Shown: positions 12,101-21,439 of the stretch, in pieces | Numbering within the stretch: the first letter of the stretch is position 1 | Layout: the number at the start of each line of letters is the position of its first letter | From: Iris pallida | Taxonomy: Eukaryota; Streptophyta; Magnoliopsida; Asparagales; Iridaceae | Length of the DNA: 64,000 nucleotides | Reading direction: 5' to 3' | Assembly (NCBI GenBank): GCA_029216955.1 | Contig: JANAVB010033216.1 | Location: 10,155,408 to 10,219,407, forward strand | Position numbers and translations under genes: made by a program | Notes under the pieces: generated by a model | What the model was told of the DNA's origin: nothing | The model's input: only the letters and a program-made list of their open reading frames with translations | Database searches by the model: none

Positions 12101-14040
12101 ATCCAAGAACAAGAAGAAAGGGGTCTCGGTGACTGCTACTTCATCTTTGGGCGGTATCTCAGTTGATGAAGACGATGCTGCTGATAGGGACGAAGAGACC
12201 GATGAAGACGACGCTCCTTTAATAAGGAGGTCAAGAGGCAAATATGTTAAGAAGTCTGTCAGCAAAATTAAGGGCAATAAACTCCTAGAGACGATCATGA
12301 GTGGAGGAGCTTTGCCGGAAATCAATGAAGCAGCTTCTACTGAGAAGACCGAATCTGATGATATTCACCTTGCAACAGCTTCAACTGAACAGACTGAAGT
12401 AGAGTTTGTTCAAGCTCAGGAAACAACTGCTCCCACCACAAGTGGAGTAGCTATTGAACCCTCGGAGACGAGGATAATCCCATTTGAGCATGGGACAGAA
12501 GGCGTCATTCAAGCACTGGATGACCAGATTGATTACTCTGAAGAAGCAACAGTTCCGGAAGAAGCTATCAAACAGCCAGAAGTTCCTGAATTTCAAGCTG
12601 AAGAAAACATTTCTTTGGCCAGAGGCGATGAAGACGTGTCGGCGTCTGAGCTATCAGCTGCTGATGATTTGTTAAAAAATGTTTGTCAAGATATCATTCT
12701 TCGACCCGATATTCCAGAGACAACTGAACCGGCAGCCAATACTGAGCTTGCTATCGTCATTGTTCCAGAGACTCATGAAGATGTAAATATTATTAATTCT
12801 GAATTAGAAGCTCATCCTGAAGACGAAGAAGAAGAAGAAGCTGAAGGGGGAGAAGACTGGCATGCTGACACTTCAACTCCTTATGATGCGGATAAAGTGA
12901 AGGGGAACAGAATGGATTTTAGCCCTGAACCTGTTCAATCACCAAACAATGCTGTAGCACCCAGTAATTCTGGAGCTGGAAGCAGCCATATAAAGCAAGT
13001 ATCGGATACAGTCATGGACCGGCTGCGAGAAGAAGCAAAACTCCCTCCACATACTGAATATGAACCTCAGCCAGGTAGAACTTTATTTTAGATTCTGTTT
13101 CCGCTGTTTCTCTGCCTTTAAATGCTGATCAAATTTTTCTTTAATTGTAGGAACAGCTGCAGCAATGAGCTCGACTCATGCTCCGCTTATCCAAGCTGAT
13201 GCTGATGAAGGGAGTTCACACTTGCCAACTTCTCCTGTCGCACATACTTCTGTTCCGAGGATAGAGAATATTCAAGCTTCTTCTTCCATGATGACAGCAA
13301 CTCCTGGATTTGAGACTGGGCTAGCAAGAACCCTGAGAATGTATCCGGAGATCATTTATTCATATTTAGATACATATTCCAGACTATTCTTGAAGGATGA
13401 AGCTATGCCCTTTTCTGATCTCAGAACTATGGTCAAATTCCCACTGATGGCGCTGCGACATGCTGGTTGTGCATCTCAGTGCATCTTCTTCGAACATCTC
13501 CTGGATGAGTTAGAGGTAACTATCCGAAAATACTGGAAGACTAAGAAGGAGGACATTCAATCTTTGACTGTAGCTGAGATTGAGCAACTAGAGAATGAAG
13601 TACGGTCTCAACAGGTAGCTTTTGAAGCATTTCTTGCCTCTTCTACTGAAAAATTAGTAGAAAAGGGCGAAAAAATATTAGCTGCTCGTAAAAGAGTAGA
13701 GTTTTTAGCAAAAGACAACACATCCAAGACTGAAGAATTGAAGAAGTTGAAAGTGGAATTAGCTCGTCTTCAAGAGCGTATTGCTGTCATGGAAACAAAA
13801 CAAGCTGAGGTTGCTACGGCTTATATCTTTGAAGCCGAACGTTGCGAGATTCTTCAGAAGGAACGGGAACAGATGCAGGCGGAACAGATTGAAGAAGCCA
13901 ATCGTCGCCAGTCTGCCATTATTACTTTTGATGAACAGAATGTTACAATTGTAGCAGCAGAAAGAGTTAGAAAAACTCATGAAGAGAAACTGAATGTTGT
14001 TCTAGATCGTATTAGGGAGCTGATAACTCCAAGCAAGTGA
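9082..14040 (+). CDS. Antisense three-exon gene, plant-mobile-domain-like protein (frame break in exon 2)
   Basis: Proposed exons are 9082-9193, 9794-13074 and 13151-14040. The ATG is the first after the TATA box and sits in good plant context (GCAGCAATGGC). Intron 1 has a consensus donor (C/GTAAGT) and a TTTTCTGTAG acceptor; intron 2 runs CAG/GTAGAA to TTGTAG/G. Both junctions keep the frame, and the total is one base short of whole codons, for about 1427 residues. The single lesion is a shift between 9954 and 9972. Exon 2 carries a region I recognise as plant-mobile-domain-like: a block around 11040-11330 with DHLAGFLSMWLRRFIVPG, then YLPSRFVRQFGYDQ near 11620-11660. A basic KRKR-rich stretch (about 12046-12120) and a long acidic region follow; exon 3 is coiled coil. 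Plant mobile domains occur in host silencing and meristem proteins (MAIN family) and in some Tat-type elements. The role here is unknown. Confidence 0.8.
9194..9793 (+). other. Antisense gene, intron 1 (600 nt)
   Basis: It starts GTAAGT and ends TTTTCTGTAG. Stops occur in the reading frame on both sides of the junction, so it is not coding. It is T-rich near its end and carries two exact GCGTGACTTTT words (9409-9419 and 9707-9717), the motif also found in the LTR and in gag, plus several one-base variants. It may also act as cis-regulatory sequence. Confidence 0.7.
9794..13074 (+). CDS. Antisense gene, exon 2 (mobile-domain-like region, basic and acidic regions)
   Basis: The first part reads in frame with exon 1 to a TAG at 9970-9972. 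An overlapping frame, open from 9954, then runs without a stop for over 3 kb. The change corresponds to loss of one base, possibly in the CCAAAG run near 9961. The long frame has no ATG at its start (position 10002 is TTG), which argues against independent translation. Contents in order: a mobile-domain-like region (to about 11850), a Ser- and Lys-rich basic stretch, then an acidic low-complexity region with runs of Glu ending near 12860. The exon ends in CCAG/GTAGAA. Confidence 0.78.
13075..13150 (+). other. Antisense gene, intron 2 (76 nt)
   Basis: GTAGAA donor, T-rich body, TTGTAG acceptor. It contains the stop (13089-13091) that would end the exon 2 frame. Removing it joins exon 2 to exon 3 with the split codon G/GA intact. 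Its length is near the lower end of usual plant introns. Confidence 0.72.
13151..14040 (+). CDS. Antisense gene, exon 3 (coiled-coil tail)
   Basis: It continues the exon 2 frame for 296 residues. The first 50 or so are Ser- and Ala-rich. From about 13560 the sequence is a long charged heptad-like region (runs such as EELKKLKVELARLQER) that continues to the end, typical of a dimerising coiled coil. An internal ATG at 13165 would allow a separate 291-residue protein, but the in-frame codons before it and the acceptor site favour a spliced product. Confidence 0.75.
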
Positions 14041-14480
14041 ATTCCCTCCCTTTTTTTTTATTTTCACTTTCACTTGTATTCCATGTTTTGATTATGAAAT
14101 GACAACAAATGAAAGTTCTTGATCTGACTTTTGGTTTTGCTGTTTTGATAATGATAGATTCATAGAAAATATGTTCAGAGGTAAATGTTACATGACATAT
14201 TTTAGTAGAATAGAATATACAAACGAACTTTGTAATTCTATCAAATGATATTAAACCAGAAATAATCTTGGTTTAATACTGATTGGAAAAATAGAATTCA
14301 GACATAAAAATATCTTTGAACTCAATTTTTCATGATCTTTAGACTCGGAAATCAAAAGACTAGATGAATGAACGGGTTAACCGTCAGATTATAATGAACG
14401 AGCGAACCGTCGGATGGATGTGAGAAATGAATGGATGAACTGAATATCGGAAAAGAATACGTCCCTTCGATCCTTGTAAC
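14041..14480 (+). other. Spacer between the two antisense genes
   Basis: A T-run follows the stop, then AT-rich sequence. I see no strong AATAAA, only AATGAAA- and GAAATAAT-like words that could serve the first gene for 3' processing. There is no ORF of note. Confidence 0.5.
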
Positions 14481-14488
14481 CATATGCC

Positions 14489-14496
14489 TATAAATA
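14489..14496 (+). promoter_or_regulatory. TATA box of the second antisense gene
   Basis: TATAAATA in the context GCCTATAAATAGAGC, very like the box of the first antisense gene (GCCTATAAATAAGCC). Initiation near 14520 gives a leader of about 100 nt in which the ATG at 14626 is the first. Confidence 0.65.
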
Positions 14497-14625
14497 GAGC
14501 ATATATTTGAATAGAAGGATCGCATTTTATCCACAATATCTTCTGAAGAGAATATAAAAAAGGCTGAAGTCGCCCCCGAAGCTACTGAAGGTGTTAAAGA
14601 ACATCCACCTCCGCAGAAGAAGGAA

Positions 14626-14832
14626 ATGGGCGAAAGCTCGTCTACTCCCAAGCCGCCAAAAGATATCCTGGACTTCCTGGTCGAACCAGGAGAAACCGAA
14701 GAAGAAGAAGCAATGAGGCTGGCTGCCTGTCAATTCTTGGTGCGATCAGGAAAAGATGTACTCAATTCTTTTGCTGATTATGTATGTGGTCCTCGTCCCA
14801 AATATGAAAGGGATTACAGTGATCTTCCATGA
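14626..14832 (+). CDS. Small antisense gene, 68-residue acidic protein
   Basis: I do not recognise the family. The protein opens MGESSSTPKPPKD, has an acidic centre (ETEEEEAMRLAACQFLV) and a Tyr- and Asp-rich end. The same frame is open upstream to about 14518 but without another ATG. A TATA box 137 nt upstream, a first-ATG start and an AATAAA signal 34 nt after the stop make a compact, complete gene-like unit. It follows the coiled-coil gene on the same strand and may work with it, or may be a decayed terminal exon that gained its own promoter. Confidence 0.5.
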   Translation: MGESSSTPKPPKDILDFLVEPGETEEEEAMRLAACQFLVRSGKDVLNSFADYVCGPRPKYERDYSDLP

Positions 14833-14865
14833 TGATGTACTCTTTTTCTTGAAGAATTTGTCTCA

Positions 14866-14871
14866 AATAAA
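14866..14871 (+). terminator. Poly(A) signal AATAAA of the small antisense gene
   Basis: AATAAA within TCAAATAAACTCC lies shortly after the stop at 14832, followed by a T-rich stretch. It marks the likely 3' end of the plus-strand transcript, about 300 nt short of the end of the convergent pol frame. Confidence 0.5.
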
Positions 14872-15169
14872 CTCCGTTTAAGGAAACTTTGTTTACGATA
14901 TATCCTTCCCACTTTATATTTTTTGCCTTTATTCATTGATCTTTTGACTCAGAAACCAGAAAGACTAAATATCATTTTCAAAAATATGATATTTGAGATA
15001 GAAAATTCAGAGGTAATATGGACATGATTTTTTGGATATCAAATTTGTTGAGAAAACGATACAAAGTAGAATACCTATCTCCACTGGGGACAATAGATAT
15101 CAGAATGATTCTTCGAAAAGAACAATAAAACAGCTGGAGAATGATGGAAGGATAATCTTGATAGAAATA

Positions 15170-18100
15170 TTAAATGTAGTACTTCTTCAAGAATTTGCCG
15201 TTGATGGGCATCATAGTGGCTTTACCATCTAGAGTAGTGAGTTGATAAGCCCCATTAGAAAAGATCTTATTGACAATAAATGGACCTTCCCATTTTGCAT
15301 CAAACTTGCCCTTACTCATGTGTGTCATAGTCATCGGGCGTCTGACAGTAAGCATAAGTTCTCCTTTCTGAAATGTTCGAATTCTGACTTTCTTGTTAAA
15401 AGCCCTTGAAATTCTAGCTTGATAGAATTCAATATTCTGTTGAGCAGATAACCGCTTTTCATCCAGAGCCTCTAATTCTTGAAGTCGAAGACGATCATTA
15501 TTTTCTGAGGTAAGTTCATTAGCGATTGCTATCCTTAAAGAAGGAATTTGAATCTCTAATGGAAGAACAGCCTCAGATCCGTACACCAGAGAGAAAGGTG
15601 TACACTTAGTAGCATTACGGACTGTAGTGCGATAAGCCCACAAGCATTCCCCGAGCTTGTCACTCCAATTACGTTTGTTAGTGGAGACAAACTTCTTTAG
15701 GAGTTTGATGATAGTCTTGTTGAAAGCTTCTGCCAATCCGTTAGCTGCTGGATTATATGCGGTAGAAGCCACATTATTGATCCGGTGATCGTCACAGAAT
15801 CGAGTAAATTTCTGACTGACGAACTGTGGTCCGTTATCATGAACAATGTGTCGAGGAACACCAAATCTGTAGATGACGTGGTGCTTAATAAAGCTGATGA
15901 CATTAGACGTCTTAACTTCAGATAAAGGAATGGCTTCGGCCCATTTGGAGAAGTAATCGGTTATTGCGAGAATGAACCGATGACCTTTAGATGACGGTGG
16001 ATTGATCGGGCCGACAATGTCCATGCCCCAAGCTTCGAAGGGCCATGATGCTGCCGTCGGATGTAAAAATTCCGAAGGTTGATGTATAAAATCCGCATGG
16101 ATTTGGCAAGCTTTGCATTTCCTTGCATATTCAATGGCATCTGATACCATAGTTGGCCAATAATAACCCATCCGTCGAATACGGTCTTGAAGTTTTGGCC
16201 CAGGTTGATGCGCTCCACAAATTCCATCATGTGCTTCACGAATAACTTGTTGGGCTTCATCACCGGCAATGCACCGAAGGAGTAAACCATCATAAGCTCG
16301 ACGATATAAGGTCTTTGTTGTATGATTGAAATAGAATCTGAGTGATCGTCGTCTGATAGATGCTGCCTCACTCGGATCATCCGGAAGAATATCATATAAT
16401 ACAAGATCTAAGAAAGGAAGTCTCCAATCTTTATCCGTATTCTGATTCTCAGTCGAGTTACTGAAGATGAATTCTATGCTGGAATCGGATGAAGATGACA
16501 TCGATTTACGACTGAATCCAAATCCTCTTGTTGTGTTGACGTCATGAGATGTTGATTCTTCAATGTCAACTGGAAGTCCTAGAGTCAGGTTATTTTCAAG
16601 ATGAAATAACTCTCGATTACGAACAACAATCATTTGTTGCCGTCTGATTGGGATAGCCAGCACCGCTGCAAGATTAGCAAGGGCATCAGCTTCTGTGTTA
16701 CATGCTCGTCTAACATGTTCAATGAAGAATTCCTTAAATAATGAGGCCATAGATATGGCTGTTTTATGATAAGGAACCAGATCTTGATGGCAAACTTCAT
16801 AAGTACCCCTGATCTGATTGACAATAAGTTTAGAGTCTCCATACGCCTCCAAATGTTGAATATTCAGATGTTTAGCGAGTTGAAGACCAATAAGTAATGC
16901 GTTGTACTCAGCTACATTGTTTGAACACGGCTGATCGAGAAAATAAGCTCTTTGGATGGCAAGACCTTCTGGCAATACAAGAACAATTCTAACTCCAGCG
17001 ACAATATCGCCATTAGGACCAATTCTTGATGCTCCATCAAAGAATAGACGCCAAGTAGGATCTTCTTCAGCAATTTGATTTGAATCTATGACTTCATCTG
17101 GGATTTCATCATAGAGTTTTGAATTTTCTGGAATTGAGTGAGCAGCCAGAAAATCAGCTAAAGCTTGTCCTTTGACTGATTTTTGAGGAATATAGTGCAT
17201 GTCATACTGAGCAAGTAGGATTCTCCAGTTAGCCAATCGAGAATTCAAAACACTGGGTTTTTTCATCATGATCCGTATAGGATTGATCTTGGAGATGACA
17301 TGAATAGTCTGGCCAATGATATAATGACGTGTCTTTTGGACAGCAAACATCAAGGCTAGACATTCTTTTTCAACCGATGAATATCGAGGTTCAGCTCCGG
17401 TCATAGTGCGGCTGAGATAATAAATGGCTTGTTCATGGCCATTTTGATTCTTTTGAGCGAGTAATGCACCCAATGAATGACTCATTGCTCGAGTATAGAG
17501 GAGGAACGGTATTCCTGAGACGGGAGGTACCAATACTGGAGGGCTCATCAAATATTGTTTTATATCATCGAATGCTTTCTGACATTCATCATTCCAGACA
17601 AAAGAGACACCTTTCTTCATAAGTTTGTTGAATGGTCTGCAACGTCCTGATAAATTAGAGATGAATCTCCTGATATAAGCGATTCTTCCTTGAAATCCTC
17701 GTAGCTCTTTTAAGGTGCGTGGAGGACGCATTTCTTGGATGGCTTTGATCTTCTCGGGATCCACGTGTATGCCTTTAGAGGTAATGACGAAGCCGAGAAA
17801 TTTACCACTAGAGACGCCTAAGAAGGACTTAGTAGGGTTCATCTTTAATTGATGCTTACGCATTAGATCAAATATAGTCTTCAAATCTTGGATATGATCC
17901 TCCTTTTGTCGACTTTTGACTGCAATATCATCAACATAGCATTCGACTGTTTTCCGCAAATATTCACGGAATATAGTGCTCATAGCTCGTTGATAAGTTG
18001 CTCCTGCATTCTTGAGACCGAATGGCATAACTGTATAACAGTATGTACCAATCGGCATTCTGAAAGAAGTGTGCTTCTCGTCTTCTGGAAATATTTTGAT

Positions 18101-19729
18101 CTGATTGTACCCAGAATACCCGTCCATGAATGACATTCGTTCAAATCCACAGGTATTATCGACCATGACATCAGTGATTGGTAGAGGGAATTCGTCTTTA
18201 GGACATGCCGCATTGAGATCGCGGAAGTCTATGCATACTCTGATCTTGCCAGTCTTTTTAAGAACAGGAACAATATTAGCCATCCAATCGGGATGTTGTT
18301 CCTCTCTAATAAACCCAGAGGTAATGAGTTTATTGACTTCAGCTTCAATTGCATCCATGATGTCTGGACGAAATCGTCGCTGTTGTTGTTTGACCGGTTT
18401 AGCATTCGGCAAAATGTTGAGTTTGTGAGTTGCAATCTGTGGATCAAGACCTGGCATATCTTCATAACTCCAAGCAAAGACATCAATGTATTCACGAATG
18501 AGTTTGATCATGTCTTTCTTATCAGTTTCTGAAAGACTTTCACTGATGAATATTGGTTTGGGAGATCCCTCTTCACCAACATCTATTTGAACAAGTTTAT
18601 CTTCAGTCGGAGGTTCTTTTTGCTCGAAGCGGAACTCCCATTGATTATCTAATCTTTGGGCCCACTGTTCTGATTCAGGTGAGATTTCAAACTCTTCTTC
18701 GTCTTCATCACTTTCTTCAGAATGGTCAATGGAAACTATATTGGAAGACAGAAGGTTGCAATAGAAGTCACCGATATTCGTATCGGAATCCCAAGAAGTA
18801 GTACTAGAAGAATCAGATCTCTTATCTTCGTCAGATTTAGGATCTTCATGGATAATATTGATGAAAGGAGTAGGAGTAATATAACCCAATCCGCATTTCG
18901 TTCTTCCATATTTCAAAGGAGGAATCCGGACAGGTATTTTTCTTCTTTTTCCATTATTGAGGCCAGTCTTGAAGTCATAGCCCATATTTTTGATGATGTC
19001 TCTAGATTGCTGACTATAACGACGTAGTTGTAATCTTCCAGTATCATCATTTTTGTCATCATCTTCAAGATCAGAAGGATTTTGAGGCCTTTTGTAGAAG
19101 AATATTGGAATGTCTTCTGGCTTTCTGCTGGGAACTAGAAAGTATGAAGATTGTACAGGTTCTAGAGATACATCTGTATGAACAGTCTGTACAACTCCTA
19201 TGGTTATTGTGTTCAAGTCATCTAACAGATGTAAATAACTATGAACATAATTACACACATCGACGTACTGCAAAGGTGGAGACTTTTCATTAAATGTAAA
19301 AGCAGCAATATTTACATTGGGAGAAGGCTGAGCCTTAGAGATTTTAGCCAAGTCAATGACTAAAGGGGGAGAAGAAGAAGAAGCTTTGTTTCGATTAAGA
19401 TCGATAACAAATGGCTCAGAAGAGGTGAGCTCCCTTGAAGTTTGAGTAGGAAGAGTAGTCCGCCCTCCAATTGGAATTAGCAGAGTATCTTGTGAAGGTA
19501 CAAGAACTATAGTACGCCCACTGACAGGAATGATCAGTGTATTTTGAGTCGATGACTGAGGTAACGGAGAGATCCGTCCACTCACTGGAATGATGAAAGA
19601 ATCTTCTCCAGAGGGTTTAGGAGATTGTTGCTGAGTAGTTCGACTTTTAACAGGGATTATTAAAGTCTCACTTTGTGCATCTTCTTTCTCCATAGCTTGT
19701 ATGATCCTTGTATACTCTTCTTTGTACAT
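15170..19729 (-). CDS. pol: Tat pol: reverse transcriptase, RNase H, second RNase H, integrase
   Basis: An uninterrupted 1519-residue frame. The first 130 residues hold a four-fold repeat of the type LIIPVSGRT. Reverse transcriptase follows, with the catalytic YVDD at about residues 598-601, then a Ty3-type RNase H (YSSVEKECLALMFAV), and near residue 895 a second RNase H (LFFDGASR, later ADALANLA). Integrase has an HHCC zinc finger (ending CKACQ) and the catalytic triad in GMDIVGP, HDNGPQF and the following NGLAEAF, with D-to-E spacing near 35. I see no chromodomain after it. Two RNase H domains mark the Tat lineage. All key residues are present, so the enzyme could be functional. The frame is -1 relative to protease; its reading can start upstream of the ATG. 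Confidence 0.95.
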   Translation of the reverse strand: MYKEEYTRIIQAMEKEDAQSETLIIPVKSRTTQQQSPKPSGEDSFIIPVSGRISPLPQSSTQNTLIIPVSGRTIVLVPSQDTLLIPIGGRTTLPTQTSRELTSSEPFVIDLNRNKASSSSPPLVIDLAKISKAQPSPNVNIAAFTFNEKSPPLQYVDVCNYVHSYLHLLDDLNTITIGVVQTVHTDVSLEPVQSSYFLVPSRKPEDIPIFFYKRPQNPSDLEDDDKNDDTGRLQLRRYSQQSRDIIKNMGYDFKTGLNNGKRRKIPVRIPPLKYGRTKCGLGYITPTPFINIIHEDPKSDEDKRSDSSSTTSWDSDTNIGDFYCNLLSSNIVSIDHSEESDEDEEEFEISPESEQWAQRLDNQWEFRFEQKEPPTEDKLVQIDVGEEGSPKPIFISESLSETDKKDMIKLIREYIDVFAWSYEDMPGLDPQIATHKLNILPNAKPVKQQQRRFRPDIMDAIEAEVNKLITSGFIREEQHPDWMANIVPVLKKTGKIRVCIDFRDLNAACPKDEFPLPITDVMVDNTCGFERMSFMDGYSGYNQIKIFPEDEKHTSFRMPIGTYCYTVMPFGLKNAGATYQRAMSTIFREYLRKTVECYVDDIAVKSRQKEDHIQDLKTIFDLMRKHQLKMNPTKSFLGVSSGKFLGFVITSKGIHVDPEKIKAIQEMRPPRTLKELRGFQGRIAYIRRFISNLSGRCRPFNKLMKKGVSFVWNDECQKAFDDIKQYLMSPPVLVPPVSGIPFLLYTRAMSHSLGALLAQKNQNGHEQAIYYLSRTMTGAEPRYSSVEKECLALMFAVQKTRHYIIGQTIHVISKINPIRIMMKKPSVLNSRLANWRILLAQYDMHYIPQKSVKGQALADFLAAHSIPENSKLYDEIPDEVIDSNQIAEEDPTWRLFFDGASRIGPNGDIVAGVRIVLVLPEGLAIQRAYFLDQPCSNNVAEYNALLIGLQLAKHLNIQHLEAYGDSKLIVNQIRGTYEVCHQDLVPYHKTAISMASLFKEFFIEHVRRACNTEADALANLAAVLAIPIRRQQMIVVRNRELFHLENNLTLGLPVDIEESTSHDVNTTRGFGFSRKSMSSSSDSSIEFIFSNSTENQNTDKDWRLPFLDLVLYDILPDDPSEAASIRRRSLRFYFNHTTKTLYRRAYDGLLLRCIAGDEAQQVIREAHDGICGAHQPGPKLQDRIRRMGYYWPTMVSDAIEYARKCKACQIHADFIHQPSEFLHPTAASWPFEAWGMDIVGPINPPSSKGHRFILAITDYFSKWAEAIPLSEVKTSNVISFIKHHVIYRFGVPRHIVHDNGPQFVSQKFTRFCDDHRINNVASTAYNPAANGLAEAFNKTIIKLLKKFVSTNKRNWSDKLGECLWAYRTTVRNATKCTPFSLVYGSEAVLPLEIQIPSLRIAIANELTSENNDRLRLQELEALDEKRLSAQQNIEFYQARISRAFNKKVRIRTFQKGELMLTVRRPMTMTHMSKGKFDAKWEGPFIVNKIFSNGAYQLTTLDGKATMMPINGKFLKKYYI

Positions 19730-19770
19730 TCGGGAATCATTGAAATAAGCTTCAACCCCATGGAAGGGAT

Positions 19771-21321
19771 TTATATCAGCAACTTTTTTTGTACTCTTCC
19801 ATTGCTATCAATGTATTTAAAACATTGATGAAGAGTAGAGGGCACCACATTATTTTCATGAAGAAAGGGCCTCCCCAGAAGAAGATTATAGGATCCCGCG
19901 ATCTCGATCACATAGAAAGTGACTTTAGATCTGAAATCGCCTATCTGAAGCTTCAGATGAATCTTTCCCAAAGGCTCACTTCGGCTTTGATTGAATCCCA
20001 AGATAGTAGTAACCGTCTTGGAGAGCTTGTGAAGAGGGATTTTTAGTTCATCCAACAAACTCTTTGGCATTATGCTTATAGCAGACCCTGGGTCAATGAG
20101 GATACGATCTATCTTCATCGTATCAATATAACCAGTGTAGTAGAGAGGTCGGTCATGTCGATTATCCTCCAGTAACATGTCGTCTTGTGTAAAGGTGATA
20201 TTTAGGATAATCTCCAGTACACTGTTGCAATATAAGCAAGTGGCAGGTTCCGCATCCGGCTTCTTCAATTGTGCAAGACAAGAGTCAGCTTGTAGAAGTG
20301 CTTCACTTAACGTCTCCCGAGTTTCTTTAGAAAGACGTAGAAGTTCAAAAAGGGACATTCTAGCTGGAGTATTAGCAAGTTGAGCCAAAATGTCGAAGTT
20401 GTAAGGCTTCTGAAGTCCAAGAGGAGAAGACTTCTTGATTGGCTTATCAAACCAAGCCTGTTGTTTGCCTTTCTCTAGAGCCGTAGGCTTGGGAGGAACA
20501 GGTTCAGTGGATGATTCTTCTTCAGGAGGAACATTAGGAGCATCTTTAGCATCTGAAGGGATATCAGTAGGATCTTCAGGATTTTTAGAATAATCCTTTA
20601 GGTAAGGTTTCCCCGTTCGAGTAGCACTAACAAGTGCTTCTTCTTTGTCTTTTGGCTCTGTGTCAGAGGTAGACCCAAGAGAAGTCATATGACATGACTT
20701 GATCTTTTCAGCCTTCTTGGATTTTTGAGAAGAAATCTTTTGAGGAGAAGGCGATTCAAAATCTGCCACTAGATCAGGATGGATCCACATGATTTCCCCT
20801 GTTTCCAAATTGATTGGCACTAATCCTTCAGACTGTGGAGGAGGAAGATTCACTATGTCAAGAGTTGCCTTGGGAATAGGAACAATCCCACTTTCAAGGA
20901 GTTGAGGAGGGAAATCTCCAAATTGCATAGAGACGACGTTGGAGGTGACGGTCTTCTCTTTTGGAGTAAGAGAGATAGCTCCAGATTTAATCATTTCTTG
21001 GATCTTTCCTTTCAGTACATAACATGTACGAATTGTATGACCCAGCATTCTGTGATATGGACAGTATTTAGGATGATCTGTCTTACCAGCTTCATCAGGT
21101 TTCTTGATCTCTGGTAATTGTATTTTATTACCTTTCAGCAGACATTCAAAGATACCAAGGACATCGTCGTCATCAAAAGAATATTCTTCTCTGGGGCGAG
21201 GTGTTCTTGATTGTTGAGTTGTAGAGGCAGGAGTTTGAACATTTGATGCATCTTTGCTCTGAAGATTAACGTCAAGAGTTTTTTTTTCCTTTGCGAGTAT
21301 TATTTTTATTGTTAGCACCAT
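19771..21321 (-). CDS. Tat gag C-terminal part and aspartic protease
   Basis: A 516-residue frame. Near its start is a CCHC-like motif of the Tat type (CPYHRMLGHTIRTC). A Pro-, Glu- and Ser-rich linker follows, then an aspartic protease with the active site LIDPGSAISIMP and the flap-side NLLLGRPFL. DPGS replaces the usual DTGS; Tat elements often vary here. The gag frame upstream differs by one base; the change falls in a 9-base A/T run near 21279-21287, so an indel in the run is the simple explanation. The frame ends 41 nt before the pol ATG, in a different frame. Confidence 0.88.
   Translation of the reverse strand: MVLTIKIILAKEKKTLDVNLQSKDASNVQTPASTTQQSRTPRPREEYSFDDDDVLGIFECLLKGNKIQLPEIKKPDEAGKTDHPKYCPYHRMLGHTIRTCYVLKGKIQEMIKSGAISLTPKEKTVTSNVVSMQFGDFPPQLLESGIVPIPKATLDIVNLPPPQSEGLVPINLETGEIMWIHPDLVADFESPSPQKISSQKSKKAEKIKSCHMTSLGSTSDTEPKDKEEALVSATRTGKPYLKDYSKNPEDPTDIPSDAKDAPNVPPEEESSTEPVPPKPTALEKGKQQAWFDKPIKKSSPLGLQKPYNFDILAQLANTPARMSLFELLRLSKETRETLSEALLQADSCLAQLKKPDAEPATCLYCNSVLEIILNITFTQDDMLLEDNRHDRPLYYTGYIDTMKIDRILIDPGSAISIMPKSLLDELKIPLHKLSKTVTTILGFNQSRSEPLGKIHLKLQIGDFRSKVTFYVIEIAGSYNLLLGRPFLHENNVVPSTLHQCFKYIDSNGRVQKKLLI
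19783..19790 (-). promoter_or_regulatory. Possible -1 frameshift site between protease and pol (A-AAA-AAG)
   Basis: In the protease frame the minus strand reads CAA AAA AAG TTG, ending at a TAA at 19771-19773. The heptamer A AAA AAG has the X XXY YYZ form of -1 slippery sites. A -1 shift there enters a frame that stays open into pol without a break. The alternative is loss of one A from a run of eight. I see no obvious downstream pseudoknot. Confidence 0.45.
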
Positions 21322-21439
21322 GTCCTGTTTCTTTAGGAGTCATCTGTACTCCTAAACCTTTGAAGGTTTCAGCACTGATTTCTGCAGCTTTGGCACTGAC
21401 TATGAAGGAAGGCCAATCTTGAAATTGAGTGGATCCTGT

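Noticed and set aside
21279..21287. Programmed frameshift in the A/T run between gag core and protease
   Set aside because: The shift needed is +1 rather than the -1 typical of A-run slippage, and it lies beyond a nonsense mutation; an indel in the run is simpler.
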